Shown here: piece after piece, positions 46,770 to 55,833 of the stretch
How positions within the stretch are numbered: position 1 is the first letter of the stretch
How the letters are laid out: every line of letters begins with the position of its first letter
DNA from: Alteromonas sp. 5E99-2
GTDB taxonomy: Bacteria; Pseudomonadota; Gammaproteobacteria; Enterobacterales; Alteromonadaceae
Assembly (NCBI RefSeq): GCF_017368475.1
Contig: NZ_JAFNJE010000014.1
Coordinates: forward strand, 1 to 64,000
DNA length: 64,000 nucleotides
Direction: 5' to 3'
The notes under the pieces: generated by a model
What the model was told of the DNA's origin: nothing
What the model saw: the letters and a program-made list of their open reading frames with translations, nothing else
The model's database searches: none
Program-made: the position numbers and the translations under genes

Positions 46770-47776
46770 TAGCTTACTTCCACCTTGTTGCTATCAGCGT
46801 TTTTTTCACTTGTCTCAGGATCCCAGAAATCATAAAAGTTAAACCACTGATACGGCGCTTGAATACTGTGTTCTTCTAGTTTTGATGCAAATGACTGTGC
46901 ATAGTTGGTAATATCTTGAATTCTATTTTTGCGGGATAAAACAACCTTGTCACAAAGAGGGGTTACATCAAAAACCACTTTGTTTTCTTTTGTTCTTTGC
47001 CTATAAGCAAACATCAACTTTACCGGACACGCTAGTGCCTTAGCCAACATGTAAGGGCCTATAGGCAGTGGCGCTGAACGACCAAGAAAATCAACATTTA
47101 CAGTGCGCTCTAATCCACTAAGAGGTACTCGATCTCCCGCTATAAAGACCCACTCTCCAGCATCTATTTTTTGTTTAAGCATCATAATAGTAGTGACATC
47201 AAACTCATCGACTTGAAATACGTTTAAGCGGGAATCTTGATTTTCCTTTTGCATAATTTTAACGAAATTTCCGGCATGCTTGTCGTACAACAAAACATTG
47301 ATCGTTTTGTCTTTGTATCTGTGCATAAAACCACGACAAAACTCCAAATTACCAAAGTGAGAGCCAATGATGAGCTGCCCTTTTTGATCTTCGAGCAAGC
47401 TTTCAACTAACTTTTGGTTCGTTAAAATAAAATCAGTTTCTTCAATATCGATTAGCCAGCCTAGAACTTTGTCTAAAATCACCTCAGCAAAACTTTTAAA
47501 ATGGATTAACACATGAAACAGGTTGGGTTTATGTTTCCAGGCCTGTGAGCGGTAGTGGTAGTGATTCAATAAAAACTGAAGAGATGCGTTTCGTTGATCT
47601 GTGCGAAACAGTACAAAAAACAAGGCTACAGGGTACATGATCAATGAAAAAAACCACCGCCCAAATACGCGATGTAATAAATACAGAAACCGCATTCCAC
47701 CTAGGGTTCCAGCCTCTTGAATATTTGACCAATGTTGTGAATTATCAACAGATTTGGTTGAATTCTTACTACTCAT
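46769..47776 (-). CDS. LpxL/HtrB-like lipid acyltransferase of the cluster
   Basis: 335 aa. A membrane-anchoring N-terminus (FGRWFFSLIMYPVALFFVLF), the acyl transfer motif in IGSHFGNLEF (H-x4-E) and FIAGDRVPLSG, typical of the lauroyl acyltransferase family. In aryl polyene clusters it acts with a glycosyltransferase on the lipid anchor; in some clusters the two are a single polypeptide, here they are separate and four bases apart. Confidence 0.82.
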   Translation of the reverse strand: MSSKNSTKSVDNSQHWSNIQEAGTLGGMRFLYLLHRVFGRWFFSLIMYPVALFFVLFRTDQRNASLQFLLNHYHYRSQAWKHKPNLFHVLIHFKSFAEVILDKVLGWLIDIEETDFILTNQKLVESLLEDQKGQLIIGSHFGNLEFCRGFMHRYKDKTINVLLYDKHAGNFVKIMQKENQDSRLNVFQVDEFDVTTIMMLKQKIDAGEWVFIAGDRVPLSGLERTVNVDFLGRSAPLPIGPYMLAKALACPVKLMFAYRQRTKENKVVFDVTPLCDKVVLSRKNRIQDITNYAQSFASKLEEHSIQAPYQWFNFYDFWDPETSEKNADSNKVEVS

Positions 47777-47780
47777 GAAA

Positions 47781-48527
47781 TTATTTGCTCAAAATAGCTT
47801 TTATTCGGTTGTGTATAAGTCGAGGAGAACGAATAAAAGAACCAAACAAAAGACGAACATGTAACTGAACTAACATGCTGTTGTCTCTCAAATAATGAAA
47901 ATGAGACACAGTGTTTTCATGGTAAATAACTTTCGTTGGAATAAAGTGAACGTCAATATCTGCCCACACAGCCTTAACCAGAATTTCAGTATCAAAATCC
48001 ATTCTTGAACCTATAAAATACCGATCAACTATATTTTCAAACTCCGCTAGTGGGTATACACGAAATCCACATAAACTATCTTTGATTTTGAATGAAAAGG
48101 TTTCCAGTGCAACCCAGAAATCAGTGATTCTGCGGCCATACACTCTTATTTTAGGCGCTGTTTCGTCGAAAAAAGGTTTCCCTGAAACTATGGTGTTTCC
48201 ATTTGCTTTACTGTGATTTAAAAGTTTTTCAACGTCGTCAATATTGTGTTGCCCGTCAGCATCTAACTGCACCGCATGAGTAAACCCCATAGCGCTAGCA
48301 TGGCAACATCCGGTAATAACCGCGGCTCCCTTTCCTCGATTTGTTCGATGCTTAATAAAGTGAAAATTAGGCATATCCTGAAGCAATTTTTTAACTTCAT
48401 TAAAACTCGCCTCCCCACTGCCATCATCAACTACAATACAAGGTAAGTTCAATTCAGCCACTTTAGGTAAAAACTGAGTAAATAGAGTTTCGTGTTTATA
48501 ATGAGGAATAACGATGCAATATTTCAT
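47781..48527 (-). CDS. Family 2 glycosyltransferase of the cluster
   Basis: 248 aa. IVVDDGSGE and QLDADGQHN (the metal DxD) define a GT-A, DPM1-like enzyme; the protein ends in a possible membrane-proximal helix. Probably glycosylates the carrier lipid of the pigment. It overlaps the upstream dehydratase gene by four bases. Confidence 0.85.
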   Translation of the reverse strand: MKYCIVIPHYKHETLFTQFLPKVAELNLPCIVVDDGSGEASFNEVKKLLQDMPNFHFIKHRTNRGKGAAVITGCCHASAMGFTHAVQLDADGQHNIDDVEKLLNHSKANGNTIVSGKPFFDETAPKIRVYGRRITDFWVALETFSFKIKDSLCGFRVYPLAEFENIVDRYFIGSRMDFDTEILVKAVWADIDVHFIPTKVIYHENTVSHFHYLRDNSMLVQLHVRLLFGSFIRSPRLIHNRIKAILSK

Positions 48528-48913
48528 GACGATGTAAACTTAATACTTCCTGTAGAAAAAACATTGTTTGCATTAAAATACTGGAATTTTAAGCTACCTT
48601 TACTTTCGTTGTACTGCAGCTCTAACGTCAACTGAGTGTCCGGCATGATCATTGTTTTGAACTTAATATTTCCAAGCTGCTGAAATGTGGTTAACGCAGG
48701 GAAAAGCGCCTTCCCTAATTTACCAGCCCAATCCACCTGCACAACGCCTGGCAATACCTTTGCATCGGGAAAGTGGCCATCAAACCAAGATAAATCAGTA
48801 GGAATATGAAGCGATAGTAACGCGCTTTCCGGCATTACATTAGCTTGAAGGATTGCTGGTCCTTCAAAATCATTAAAAACCGCTGTTAGTATGTCTAATT
48901 GTGTATTACTCAT
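48524..48913 (-). CDS. Hotdog dehydratase, ApeI-type
   Basis: 129 aa. LSWFDGHFPDAKVLPGVVQVDW is the FabA/FabZ-like core with the active His and matches the ApeI-type dehydratases. Paired with the ApeP-type protein to form the trans-enoyl intermediates that remain unreduced, giving the polyene. Overlaps both neighbours. Confidence 0.85.
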   Translation of the reverse strand: MSNTQLDILTAVFNDFEGPAILQANVMPESALLSLHIPTDLSWFDGHFPDAKVLPGVVQVDWAGKLGKALFPALTTFQQLGNIKFKTMIMPDTQLTLELQYNESKGSLKFQYFNANNVFSTGSIKFTSS

Positions 48914-49496
48914 CGACTATATTATGTTTCTTTTTGTAATAGCCTCGATATACCCATTCACCACCGGCAAAGCTCGCTATTAATACGTAAGATAAAACGC
49001 CGTTATACAGCGCCCAAACTGACAGACTAGCATACCACGTAGTGTAAGCAGACGCAGCAGCGTTAATAATCAGTACCACTCCCCATAGAAAGCACAGTAC
49101 TCTGAGGTATTGATGAGCTTCTGGTGGAGGTACTTTCCCTCCTAGCTTTGCAAAGGTCTCAATAAGGCATTCTTTTCCAGCGAGGGATAAGAAAAAAGCA
49201 AAACTCATCGCCAAATTCATGAGCACGGGATAAAGCTTTAGTAAATACTCACTTTCAAATATTAATAAGCTAATACAGAATAAAGATACTCCAGCGAGCA
49301 TGATCCAATCACTGCCTGTTCTACTTTTACCCGCAAAGCCAAAACGTGCCAAAAAGAGTGTAAAGATGATAGCTGCAAACCACTGCGGACGAATAACATC
49401 TATGTAGCGGTACACCAAAAACGGGTAGGCAAGCATTACGATCACCCCCATTAGCGTTAATACTGCTTTTATTGGCTCTTTAGGCGCAGGAGGCAT
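48906..49496 (-). CDS. COG4648-type membrane protein of the cluster
   Basis: 196 aa with about six membrane helices. AYPFLVYRYID, RFGFAGKSRTGSDW, LYPVLMNLAMSFAFF and YNGVLSYVLI match the uncharacterised membrane proteins seen in APE clusters. Role unknown. Starts exactly at the stop of the FAD enzyme gene, so translation is coupled. Confidence 0.8.
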   Translation of the reverse strand: MPPAPKEPIKAVLTLMGVIVMLAYPFLVYRYIDVIRPQWFAAIIFTLFLARFGFAGKSRTGSDWIMLAGVSLFCISLLIFESEYLLKLYPVLMNLAMSFAFFLSLAGKECLIETFAKLGGKVPPPEAHQYLRVLCFLWGVVLIINAAASAYTTWYASLSVWALYNGVLSYVLIASFAGGEWVYRGYYKKKHNIVDE

Positions 49497-51067
49497 TAAG
49501 CGAGTACGCTCTGGCGGTAATGACCTAAAATAGCGAATTCTTCCTTGGAAATTTCACTAGAGGGGTTATCTGTTAGCATATCTTCAAAGTAGGCAACGAC
49601 TTTTTCCATCACTGCCAAGTTGGAGGCCAGGGCTTGAGTCACATCAATGTCTTTGGTTTTTAATACTTGGTTAAATTGATTCAAGCAGGGGACTAAAAAT
49701 TGGTCCATAAACACGCTATTGGTTGCTAACACTAATCGTTTTTGCGCTCGTTCGTTGAGTAACCCTTGCATTTTTTCATTTAATTTTTGTGCTTTTAACA
49801 AGTTAGGATTAAGTTCTCTCATCAGTTCGATATCACAAATACTGTCAGTAAAAAACAGCAGGGTTAGTACGCCCCAGTAGTAAGTGTAATCCCACACCAA
49901 CTTAATAGACATCATGCGACGATCGCCAAAACCACCGTATTGTCCTTTATAAAGCGATAATGTGTTTTCAAAAAAGGAATCATAGAATTTGTGAAATAAA
50001 AGGCTGTCTATCCGAATATCATCACCACGGCTTTCTTTTTCTATTAAGTCAGTAATAAAGGTATTACCAATCGCAATAAAATCACTTCCAGGGGAATAAA
50101 ATGGGTCTGGGAACCCGCCGGCTTCTCCGGTCACAGCCCAACCTTGATCAGAATACATTTGTTTACAGCTGTACGAATAATCTTTGATTACTTTAAAATC
50201 GAGTACCTTTGCTCCAATCAGTGAATCTGCACAGATGGGTTGCTCATTGCGCAACCATTGCAATGCGTCATCATAAGATTCAATCTTGCTTTCAGCCAAA
50301 GCCTGATCGTCCATAACAATACCAAAGCTTGTGGCCCCCGACCCCAACGGAATAATCCAAACCCAATAGCCAGGCCCCATAAGATGATTTGTACTCAACC
50401 AGCGTGTACCCGGCTCAACTAAACGCTGTTGCCAATTTTCGCTATCAGACCATTCGTCGATAACAATTTTTTTATCCACGCGAAAGAAAACCGCATTACC
50501 TTTATGACCACTCTTTTTGTGCAAGTTTAGTTTTGACTTCAGTAGCTTCTGACGTCCAGCAGCATCTATTATCCAGCGCCCAGTATAAGAGGTTGTCTCG
50601 CCACCTTTTTCACAGGTAACTGTATGGTGTTTATCACCAATTTGAATATCGATAGGAAGGGTACCATCAGCAATCACCACACCTTTGCTAACAAGTAAGT
50701 GATAAAGGTGATTTTCTAATACCCCTCGTTCAATTTGGTACGTAGGTATACCGAAAAGCTCACTCACTCCCAGCTCATCATATTGACTATAATCTTTTGT
50801 TCCTTTACCAAAGAAACAACGCAAACCATGCTTCTTTAAATGATGACGCTGAAAATGCTCTTTTAAGCCTAAAACATCTGTAAGGTAGTGAGAACCAATT
50901 TCCACGGTAGATTCGCCGACTTTTGCCGTAGTATCGGGCACAGGAAAGTGATTTTTTTCAATGACAACAATCTTAAAATCAGAATTTTTGTTATGTAATT
51001 GCAAAGCTAGGCTTAGCCCCGCTAAACCACCACCCGCAATAATGATATCAATTTTGGTATTACTCAT
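49496..51067 (-). CDS. FAD-dependent halogenase-like oxidoreductase of the cluster
   Basis: 523 aa. FAD-binding GGGLAGLSLA (12-21), VGESTVE (50-56), a lysine pair at 78-79, the tryptophan/phenol halogenase signature WVWIIP (235-240), then GEAGGFPDPFYSPGSDF. These fit the Trp_halogenase superfamily but the sequence is well apart from the PrnA-like protein at 473. It might halogenate the aryl head, as pigments of the xanthomonadin and flexirubin type are halogenated, or hydroxylate it. Which cannot be told from sequence. Confidence 0.75.
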   Translation of the reverse strand: MSNTKIDIIIAGGGLAGLSLALQLHNKNSDFKIVVIEKNHFPVPDTTAKVGESTVEIGSHYLTDVLGLKEHFQRHHLKKHGLRCFFGKGTKDYSQYDELGVSELFGIPTYQIERGVLENHLYHLLVSKGVVIADGTLPIDIQIGDKHHTVTCEKGGETTSYTGRWIIDAAGRQKLLKSKLNLHKKSGHKGNAVFFRVDKKIVIDEWSDSENWQQRLVEPGTRWLSTNHLMGPGYWVWIIPLGSGATSFGIVMDDQALAESKIESYDDALQWLRNEQPICADSLIGAKVLDFKVIKDYSYSCKQMYSDQGWAVTGEAGGFPDPFYSPGSDFIAIGNTFITDLIEKESRGDDIRIDSLLFHKFYDSFFENTLSLYKGQYGGFGDRRMMSIKLVWDYTYYWGVLTLLFFTDSICDIELMRELNPNLLKAQKLNEKMQGLLNERAQKRLVLATNSVFMDQFLVPCLNQFNQVLKTKDIDVTQALASNLAVMEKVVAYFEDMLTDNPSSEISKEEFAILGHYRQSVLA

Positions 51068-51076
51068 AACCCAACC

Positions 51077-51889
51077 CTAATTCCTTTCGAACGATAATGA
51101 TGTTGCTGCACTTAACGGCATAGAAATCCCAGCACCATCTTTTTTTGATGTGAGTAACTCGGCTAAACACAAAATTTTTGCGCTTGGGTTCTCTTCATAC
51201 AATGAACAGATGTCACTATTCGTCGAGTGCAAAGTTGGCCACGCTTTATATTCATTACTATTAACACAAGCAGAAATAGAAATGCCGTTAATGTCTGAGG
51301 ATTTGGGATATATAATGATTGAAAACGCAAACGCCTCATTATTAGAGAGCAAAGGCTGCAATATTGACGTCACAGGCGCATCGTAGAATGTCATCATTAT
51401 GGGGACGTTTTCCGATTCACATTGGATCATAGCTTCAAGCAATGTCAATGACACTGAATGATTAAACCCAGCAACCGAATTTGCCGCAGTCATTGTCTTC
51501 GTGCTGATTGTCCAGTATCCCGCAGGAGCATTGTGTACCGAGTTATGGAATTTTGTAGGTGACAATTCTTTGTGCTCAGACGCCAGCACTTTACACATGT
51601 AATCAGTCAAATCAGTATCACCAAGGCCTGAAACAAACACACAAGTCAGGGTTTCTGGTGAAATATTCGCAGCCTGTGTTGCTTGCCAAGAACTCTCAAC
51701 AGCTAAACGAACAGGAAGAGGCGCTCGTCGCCGTTCATTGGGTGGAATTATGGTCGGTTTAGGTCCTTTATTTCGAATGTCAGGTGTCGCTGAACCTGAA
51801 AGTAATTGTTGCAACGCTTCCCAACTATCAAAATAACTTCCCCAAGCTCCAATACTTGCCACTTTACATGTTAATTTTTTGGCATTCAT
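51077..51889 (-). CDS. Beta-ketoacyl synthase chain-length factor of the cluster
   Basis: 270 aa. KVASIGAWGSYFDSW and KFHNSVHNAPAGYWTI are those of the Ketoacyl-synt_2 family; the catalytic Cys is replaced in this class. It is short, close to an N-terminal KS half, as in other APE clusters. Predicted to pair with the ketosynthase gene just upstream (one base apart), setting polyene length. Confidence 0.83.
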   Translation of the reverse strand: MNAKKLTCKVASIGAWGSYFDSWEALQQLLSGSATPDIRNKGPKPTIIPPNERRRAPLPVRLAVESSWQATQAANISPETLTCVFVSGLGDTDLTDYMCKVLASEHKELSPTKFHNSVHNAPAGYWTISTKTMTAANSVAGFNHSVSLTLLEAMIQCESENVPIMMTFYDAPVTSILQPLLSNNEAFAFSIIIYPKSSDINGISISACVNSNEYKAWPTLHSTNSDICSLYEENPSAKILCLAELLTSKKDGAGISMPLSAATSLSFERN

Positions 51890-51890
51890 A

Positions 51891-53069
51891 TTAACTCACC
51901 TTACTAAACAAAAGTGTGCAATTGTTGCCACCGAAACCAAATGAGTTGGTCATTACATGCTTGCATTCTTTACTGCTACTTTGCGCTTGAATAGAAAAAT
52001 CCAGAGCGTGATCTAACGAGTCTAAATTCATAGAGCCAGGAATAAACCCAGTAAGCAGTGAATCCATTGCAATAATAGCTTCGGTAATTCCCGCAGCACC
52101 TAATGTATGTCCCATCCATGCTTTCGTTGAAGAGCACACCGTTGTTTTTGGAAACAAATCTGAGATAAGCTGGCCTTCTATGAGGTCATTCGCACGGCTA
52201 GACGTGCCATGTAAGTTAATATAATCAATATCACTTGGATTCAAATTCCCGCGTTTAAGCGCCTGAGTCATCGACATACGCGCACCTAACCCTTCTGGGT
52301 GAGGGTGAGACATATGATAAGCGTCCGAGCTTTCACCATAGCCAGCCAAACGAATTCCTTTACTGTTCGAACTTTCTCCGCCGCGTTGCAAAATAGCAAA
52401 ACCAGATGCTTCGCCTAAATTAATGCCATCTCGATGTTGATCAAAGGGCTTGCATGGATTGGAAGACAATAATTGTAGTGAATTAAAACCGTGTAGTACG
52501 CTTAAACATAGTGTATCGACCCCTCCCACTAAAACCGCATCGACAATACCAAACTCTAACCATCTAGCGGCTGTAGCAAAGACTTTTGCCGATGATGAAC
52601 AGGCAGTGTTTATAGTTAACGCAGGGCCTTCAATACCTGTGTAATGGCTTACAAACAAGCTGGGAGCATGAGGGTTATGGACCTGCTTTTGTTGATATTT
52701 AGGTTTCAACACCCCTGTATCATCTAAATCGGTATACGCGGTTTCTGTTCTATCAATACTGGACGTGCTTGACCCCATCACTAGTCCGATACGAGCCGAG
52801 CCGTACTGATTAATAAGTTTCGTTAATGTTTGACGCAGAGTACCTTGCTCAAGACCTAGCGCAGCTAACGCATTGTTTCGACTCTGCCATTCTTTTAAAT
52901 CAGTTACCTTATCAATATCCGGTACGCTGCCTATCCAGGTATCAAGTTCAGAATAGGGCAGGTTATTTTTGATCAAACCACTTTGTTGCTGCTGAAGCGC
53001 TTCTCGCAGGCTAGACATATTAATTCCTGCAGCGGTGCAAGATTCATAGTCGATAATATCTACATTCAT
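51891..53069 (-). CDS. Beta-ketoacyl synthase 2 of the cluster
   Basis: 392 aa from the ATG at 53069 (a TTG 11 codons earlier is possible). C157 in TINTACSSSA, NLHGTSSRAND and MGHTLGAAG complete the condensing triad. First gene of the nine-gene unit, followed after one base by the chain-length factor; such adjacent pairs form the type II PKS heterodimer. Confidence 0.9.
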   Translation of the reverse strand: MNVDIIDYESCTAAGINMSSLREALQQQQSGLIKNNLPYSELDTWIGSVPDIDKVTDLKEWQSRNNALAALGLEQGTLRQTLTKLINQYGSARIGLVMGSSTSSIDRTETAYTDLDDTGVLKPKYQQKQVHNPHAPSLFVSHYTGIEGPALTINTACSSSAKVFATAARWLEFGIVDAVLVGGVDTLCLSVLHGFNSLQLLSSNPCKPFDQHRDGINLGEASGFAILQRGGESSNSKGIRLAGYGESSDAYHMSHPHPEGLGARMSMTQALKRGNLNPSDIDYINLHGTSSRANDLIEGQLISDLFPKTTVCSSTKAWMGHTLGAAGITEAIIAMDSLLTGFIPGSMNLDSLDHALDFSIQAQSSSKECKHVMTNSFGFGGNNCTLLFSKVS

Positions 53070-53250
53070 TGATTCAAATAACTTCCAATGTCGAAAACAC
53101 AATTATAAGCTTTGTGATTTTTCAACTCAAGAACCCTTGTTTGTTCCTATTTGGTCCTAAATAATACGTTGCATAGCGCAAACGGATTACATAGTATTTC
53201 AATCAATTTAAGCAACTTATCATATGCAAACAAAGGGAGTTGCGTTAGAT

Positions 53251-54042
53251 ATGTATCAGTCCCTAAAATGCAATGAAGCTGCGATTGAATTACCCCAAAA
53301 TCACGTTCACTTATGGTTAGTCGACCAACAAGAAGTATTAAAAAACACCTCACTGGAACGTTATTCTAACTTGTTGTCTCACGACGAACATCAACGCATG
53401 AGCAGCTTTAAAACTCCCCTTCGCCGTCAACAATACGTGATTACCCGTGTCGCTCTGCGCACTATATTGTCGCTATACATGCCAGCGAAATCGCCTTTAG
53501 ACTTTGAGTTTGTAACTAATACCTATGGTAAGCCTCGCTTAGTAAATACCCCATCACCGCTTTTTTTTAACTTGTCTCATTCGAAACACAAAATTGTTTT
53601 AGCATTTACTACAAGTGGTGAAGTAGGTGTTGATATCGAATACTTAAAGCTAGAGCGGGATGTGAATAAAATTGCCAATCACAGCTTTCACAAGCATGAA
53701 TGGTGTCTGTCACAAACTGAAACTCAAGACACTAGAATCCAACAATTTTATAAACTGTGGGCCCTAAAAGAAGCATTTATAAAAGCTCAAGGTAGCGGTC
53801 ACGCCATCCCTACAAATAGTTTCTATTTTACTGGGCTAGACTCCCATGAACCCTGTATTAAATTTGATAACCCATCAACATACGAGCCGAAAAAGTGCCG
53901 TTTTAGACACTCATTTATAGTCGAACAATACAGTTTAGCAATTGCACTACAACAGGCTCACAATCCCTCTCTGATGTCTGTTTTTGCAAGAAACTATATT
54001 CCTTTTAAATCAATGTCATCTTTTTTACCTTTGTGCTCGTAA
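53251..54042 (+). CDS. Sfp-type 4'-phosphopantetheinyl transferase
   Basis: 263 aa from the ATG with AAGGGAG upstream (11-base gap); another ATG at 53224 lacks one. VGVDIEYLK and FYKLWALKEAFIKAQG are the magnesium and CoA-binding motifs. It activates the two acyl carrier proteins of the cluster. Divergent from the ketosynthase operon, with an intergenic region of about 150-180 bases that holds both promoters. Confidence 0.9.
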   Translation: MYQSLKCNEAAIELPQNHVHLWLVDQQEVLKNTSLERYSNLLSHDEHQRMSSFKTPLRRQQYVITRVALRTILSLYMPAKSPLDFEFVTNTYGKPRLVNTPSPLFFNLSHSKHKIVLAFTTSGEVGVDIEYLKLERDVNKIANHSFHKHEWCLSQTETQDTRIQQFYKLWALKEAFIKAQGSGHAIPTNSFYFTGLDSHEPCIKFDNPSTYEPKKCRFRHSFIVEQYSLAIALQQAHNPSLMSVFARNYIPFKSMSSFLPLCS

Positions 54043-54075
54043 ACAATGACATATCACATTATAAGAATACAACCG

Positions 54076-54996
54076 ATGCCCTCTCAATTTATCCAATTTT
54101 CTATTCGTATATTTAGTTTGGTTCTCATAGGGTTAACTATAGTTGGGTGCACAAACACATCCTACAGTCAGCGAAGCGATCACAGTGAAATATTTAGCCC
54201 TGCTATGGGTCGTTCAATGGCGTACTCTGTTTATACCCCACCAGGCTGGACACCTGAAGAACACTTGCCTTTAATGGTTTTACTCCACGGAGTAAGAGAC
54301 AGTGAAAGTAGCTTTGATAAATACGCTGTCGGTAGTGTATTGGATGCAGAAATAGAGGCAGGAAACACCCCTAGAGTCATTATTGTTTCTCCCAATGGTG
54401 AATTGGGGTTTTGGGAAAATTGGCATGATGGCAGTAAGTTGTATAGAGATTGGGTGGTGAAAGATTTAATACCGCATGTTGCAAAACGCTATGTGACATT
54501 ACCTTGTCCGCAAGCTTGCTTTGTTTCAGGCATTTCCATGGGCGCTCACGGCGCTATGCGATTTGCTTATTATGAGCCAGATACCTTCAGTAGTGTGTCG
54601 GCAATCAGCGCACCTATTATTTCTAAGCTTCATCCTGGTGATCCTAGCTTGGTGCAAACCATAATAAAATGGTTTATTCCTATTGAAAGAATATGGGGAG
54701 ATATTGACGGCGATACAAGCCATGTACCTAAGGACCTAGACCCCTACAAAAGCTGGGTAAATCGATCTGATATGGTTGAAATGCCGCTTTTACTTACTTG
54801 GGGGAATAACGATAGGAAAAGTATTGCTAAGGCCAACGAACACTTTCATCAGCATTTAGTTTCACATGGAAAAAACCATGATATGTCTATTTTTGATGGT
54901 GGCCATAATTGGGAATCTTGGCGTGAAATAATGAGCGAAGTAATTCGGTTTCACTTTGATAGTAACGAAAAAAGAACCATCAAAATACACAATTGA
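54076..54996 (+). CDS. Lipoprotein esterase, alpha/beta hydrolase (esterase D-like)
   Basis: 306 aa from the second ATG, giving a lipoprotein signal with lipobox IVGC (Cys25); a start at 54046 would lengthen the signal. MVLLHGVRDSE, the nucleophile GISMGAHG, and late H in DGGHNWESW give the Ser-Asp-His triad. Related to esterase D/feruloyl-esterase-like proteins. Whether it belongs to the pigment cluster (34 bases after the transferase gene) is open; it might cleave an ester linkage of the pigment lipid. Confidence 0.75.
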   Translation: MPSQFIQFSIRIFSLVLIGLTIVGCTNTSYSQRSDHSEIFSPAMGRSMAYSVYTPPGWTPEEHLPLMVLLHGVRDSESSFDKYAVGSVLDAEIEAGNTPRVIIVSPNGELGFWENWHDGSKLYRDWVVKDLIPHVAKRYVTLPCPQACFVSGISMGAHGAMRFAYYEPDTFSSVSAISAPIISKLHPGDPSLVQTIIKWFIPIERIWGDIDGDTSHVPKDLDPYKSWVNRSDMVEMPLLLTWGNNDRKSIAKANEHFHQHLVSHGKNHDMSIFDGGHNWESWREIMSEVIRFHFDSNEKRTIKIHN

Positions 54997-55027
54997 ATCT
55001 ACTACATAGTTATCTAACGAAAATCAG

Positions 55028-55062
55028 TTATACACAGCCAGTTGTGGATAATCTGTGTGTAA
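55028..55062. other. Cluster of three DnaA-box-like 9-mers
   Basis: TTATACACA (55028-55036, plus) fits TTWTNCACA; TGTGGATAA (55043-55051) is the perfect box TTATCCACA on the minus strand; TGTGTGTAA (55054-55062) is a one-mismatch box on the minus strand. They stand in a 151-base convergent intergenic stretch where no promoter is expected. Confidence 0.5.
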
Positions 55063-55109
55063 ATAATCTTGTATTGTTGATTCGATACAATGAAACTAAA
55101 TTGGGTATA

Positions 55110-55137
55110 TTAAAGGCCACAAAATTGAAGCCTTTAA
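55110..55137. other. Inverted repeat without U-tract
   Basis: TTAAAGGC and GCCTTTAA (8 bp, 12-base loop) lie just past the OmpA-like gene. There is no T-run on either side, so it may be a weak terminator or mRNA end stabiliser. Confidence 0.3.
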
Positions 55138-55147
55138 TTCTCAAACT

Positions 55148-55774
55148 TTAAGTCACTGGCTGTATTGTTAACTCAACTCTACGATTTTGTTGTTTTCCTT
55201 GCGCTGTAGCATTTGATGCTTTTGGCTGATACTCACCCATTCCTATTGTTGTTAAACGACTAGGGTTTACGTTATTGACAATCAAAACACTTTTAACTGC
55301 ATCAGCCCGTCGTTCTGATAATGCTTGATTGTATTGCTCAGAACCATCGCTATCAGTATGACCTTTAATTAACAAAACTGTTTGATTGTATTCATTAATT
55401 ACTTTAGCAACACTTTGAAGTTCAGGAGTAAACTCTCCGCTCACTACAGAACTATTTTTAGCAAAGGTAATGTCACCAGGTAAAATCAAATCAATGTTGT
55501 CACCGTTCCTTACAACTTCAACACCTGAACCCGCGAGCTCTTTGTTTAGCTCTGCTTCCTGTTTGTCCATATAAGAACCTATTGCACTTCCTGCAATAGC
55601 GCCCACAGCGGCTCCCCAAACGTAACGACTTTTATCATTATCACCGGTAGCCTTACCTAACAAAGCGCCCACTACAGCACCTATAGCTGCGCCATTTTGG
55701 GTATTATTATTGGTTGCACAACCCGTTACCAATAATACCGATGACAACCCCATTGCAACTACAATATTCTTCAT
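55148..55774 (-). CDS. OmpA-family lipoprotein (YiaD-like)
   Basis: 208 aa. Lipobox VTGC (Cys19), a glycine-zipper segment with paired repeats (GAAIGAVVGALLGKATG, WGAAVGAIAGSAIGSY), then an OmpA C-terminal domain (IKGHTDSDGSEQYNQ, LSERRADAVKSVL, QNRRVELTI) that should bind peptidoglycan. Likely outer-membrane anchored. 59 bases after the HD-GYP gene. Confidence 0.9.
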   Translation of the reverse strand: MKNIVVAMGLSSVLLVTGCATNNNTQNGAAIGAVVGALLGKATGDNDKSRYVWGAAVGAIAGSAIGSYMDKQEAELNKELAGSGVEVVRNGDNIDLILPGDITFAKNSSVVSGEFTPELQSVAKVINEYNQTVLLIKGHTDSDGSEQYNQALSERRADAVKSVLIVNNVNPSRLTTIGMGEYQPKASNATAQGKQQNRRVELTIQPVT

Positions 55775-55833
55775 ATTACTACCTTGAAATTTTTCGATTT
55801 ATCTATATTAGAATTACAAATCTGAACCCAGTA

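Noticed and set aside
53070-53102. TTG start adding 11 residues to the first ketosynthase of the cluster.
   Set aside because: The ATG at 53069 gives a normal start (MNVDIID) and the added residues are not family-like.
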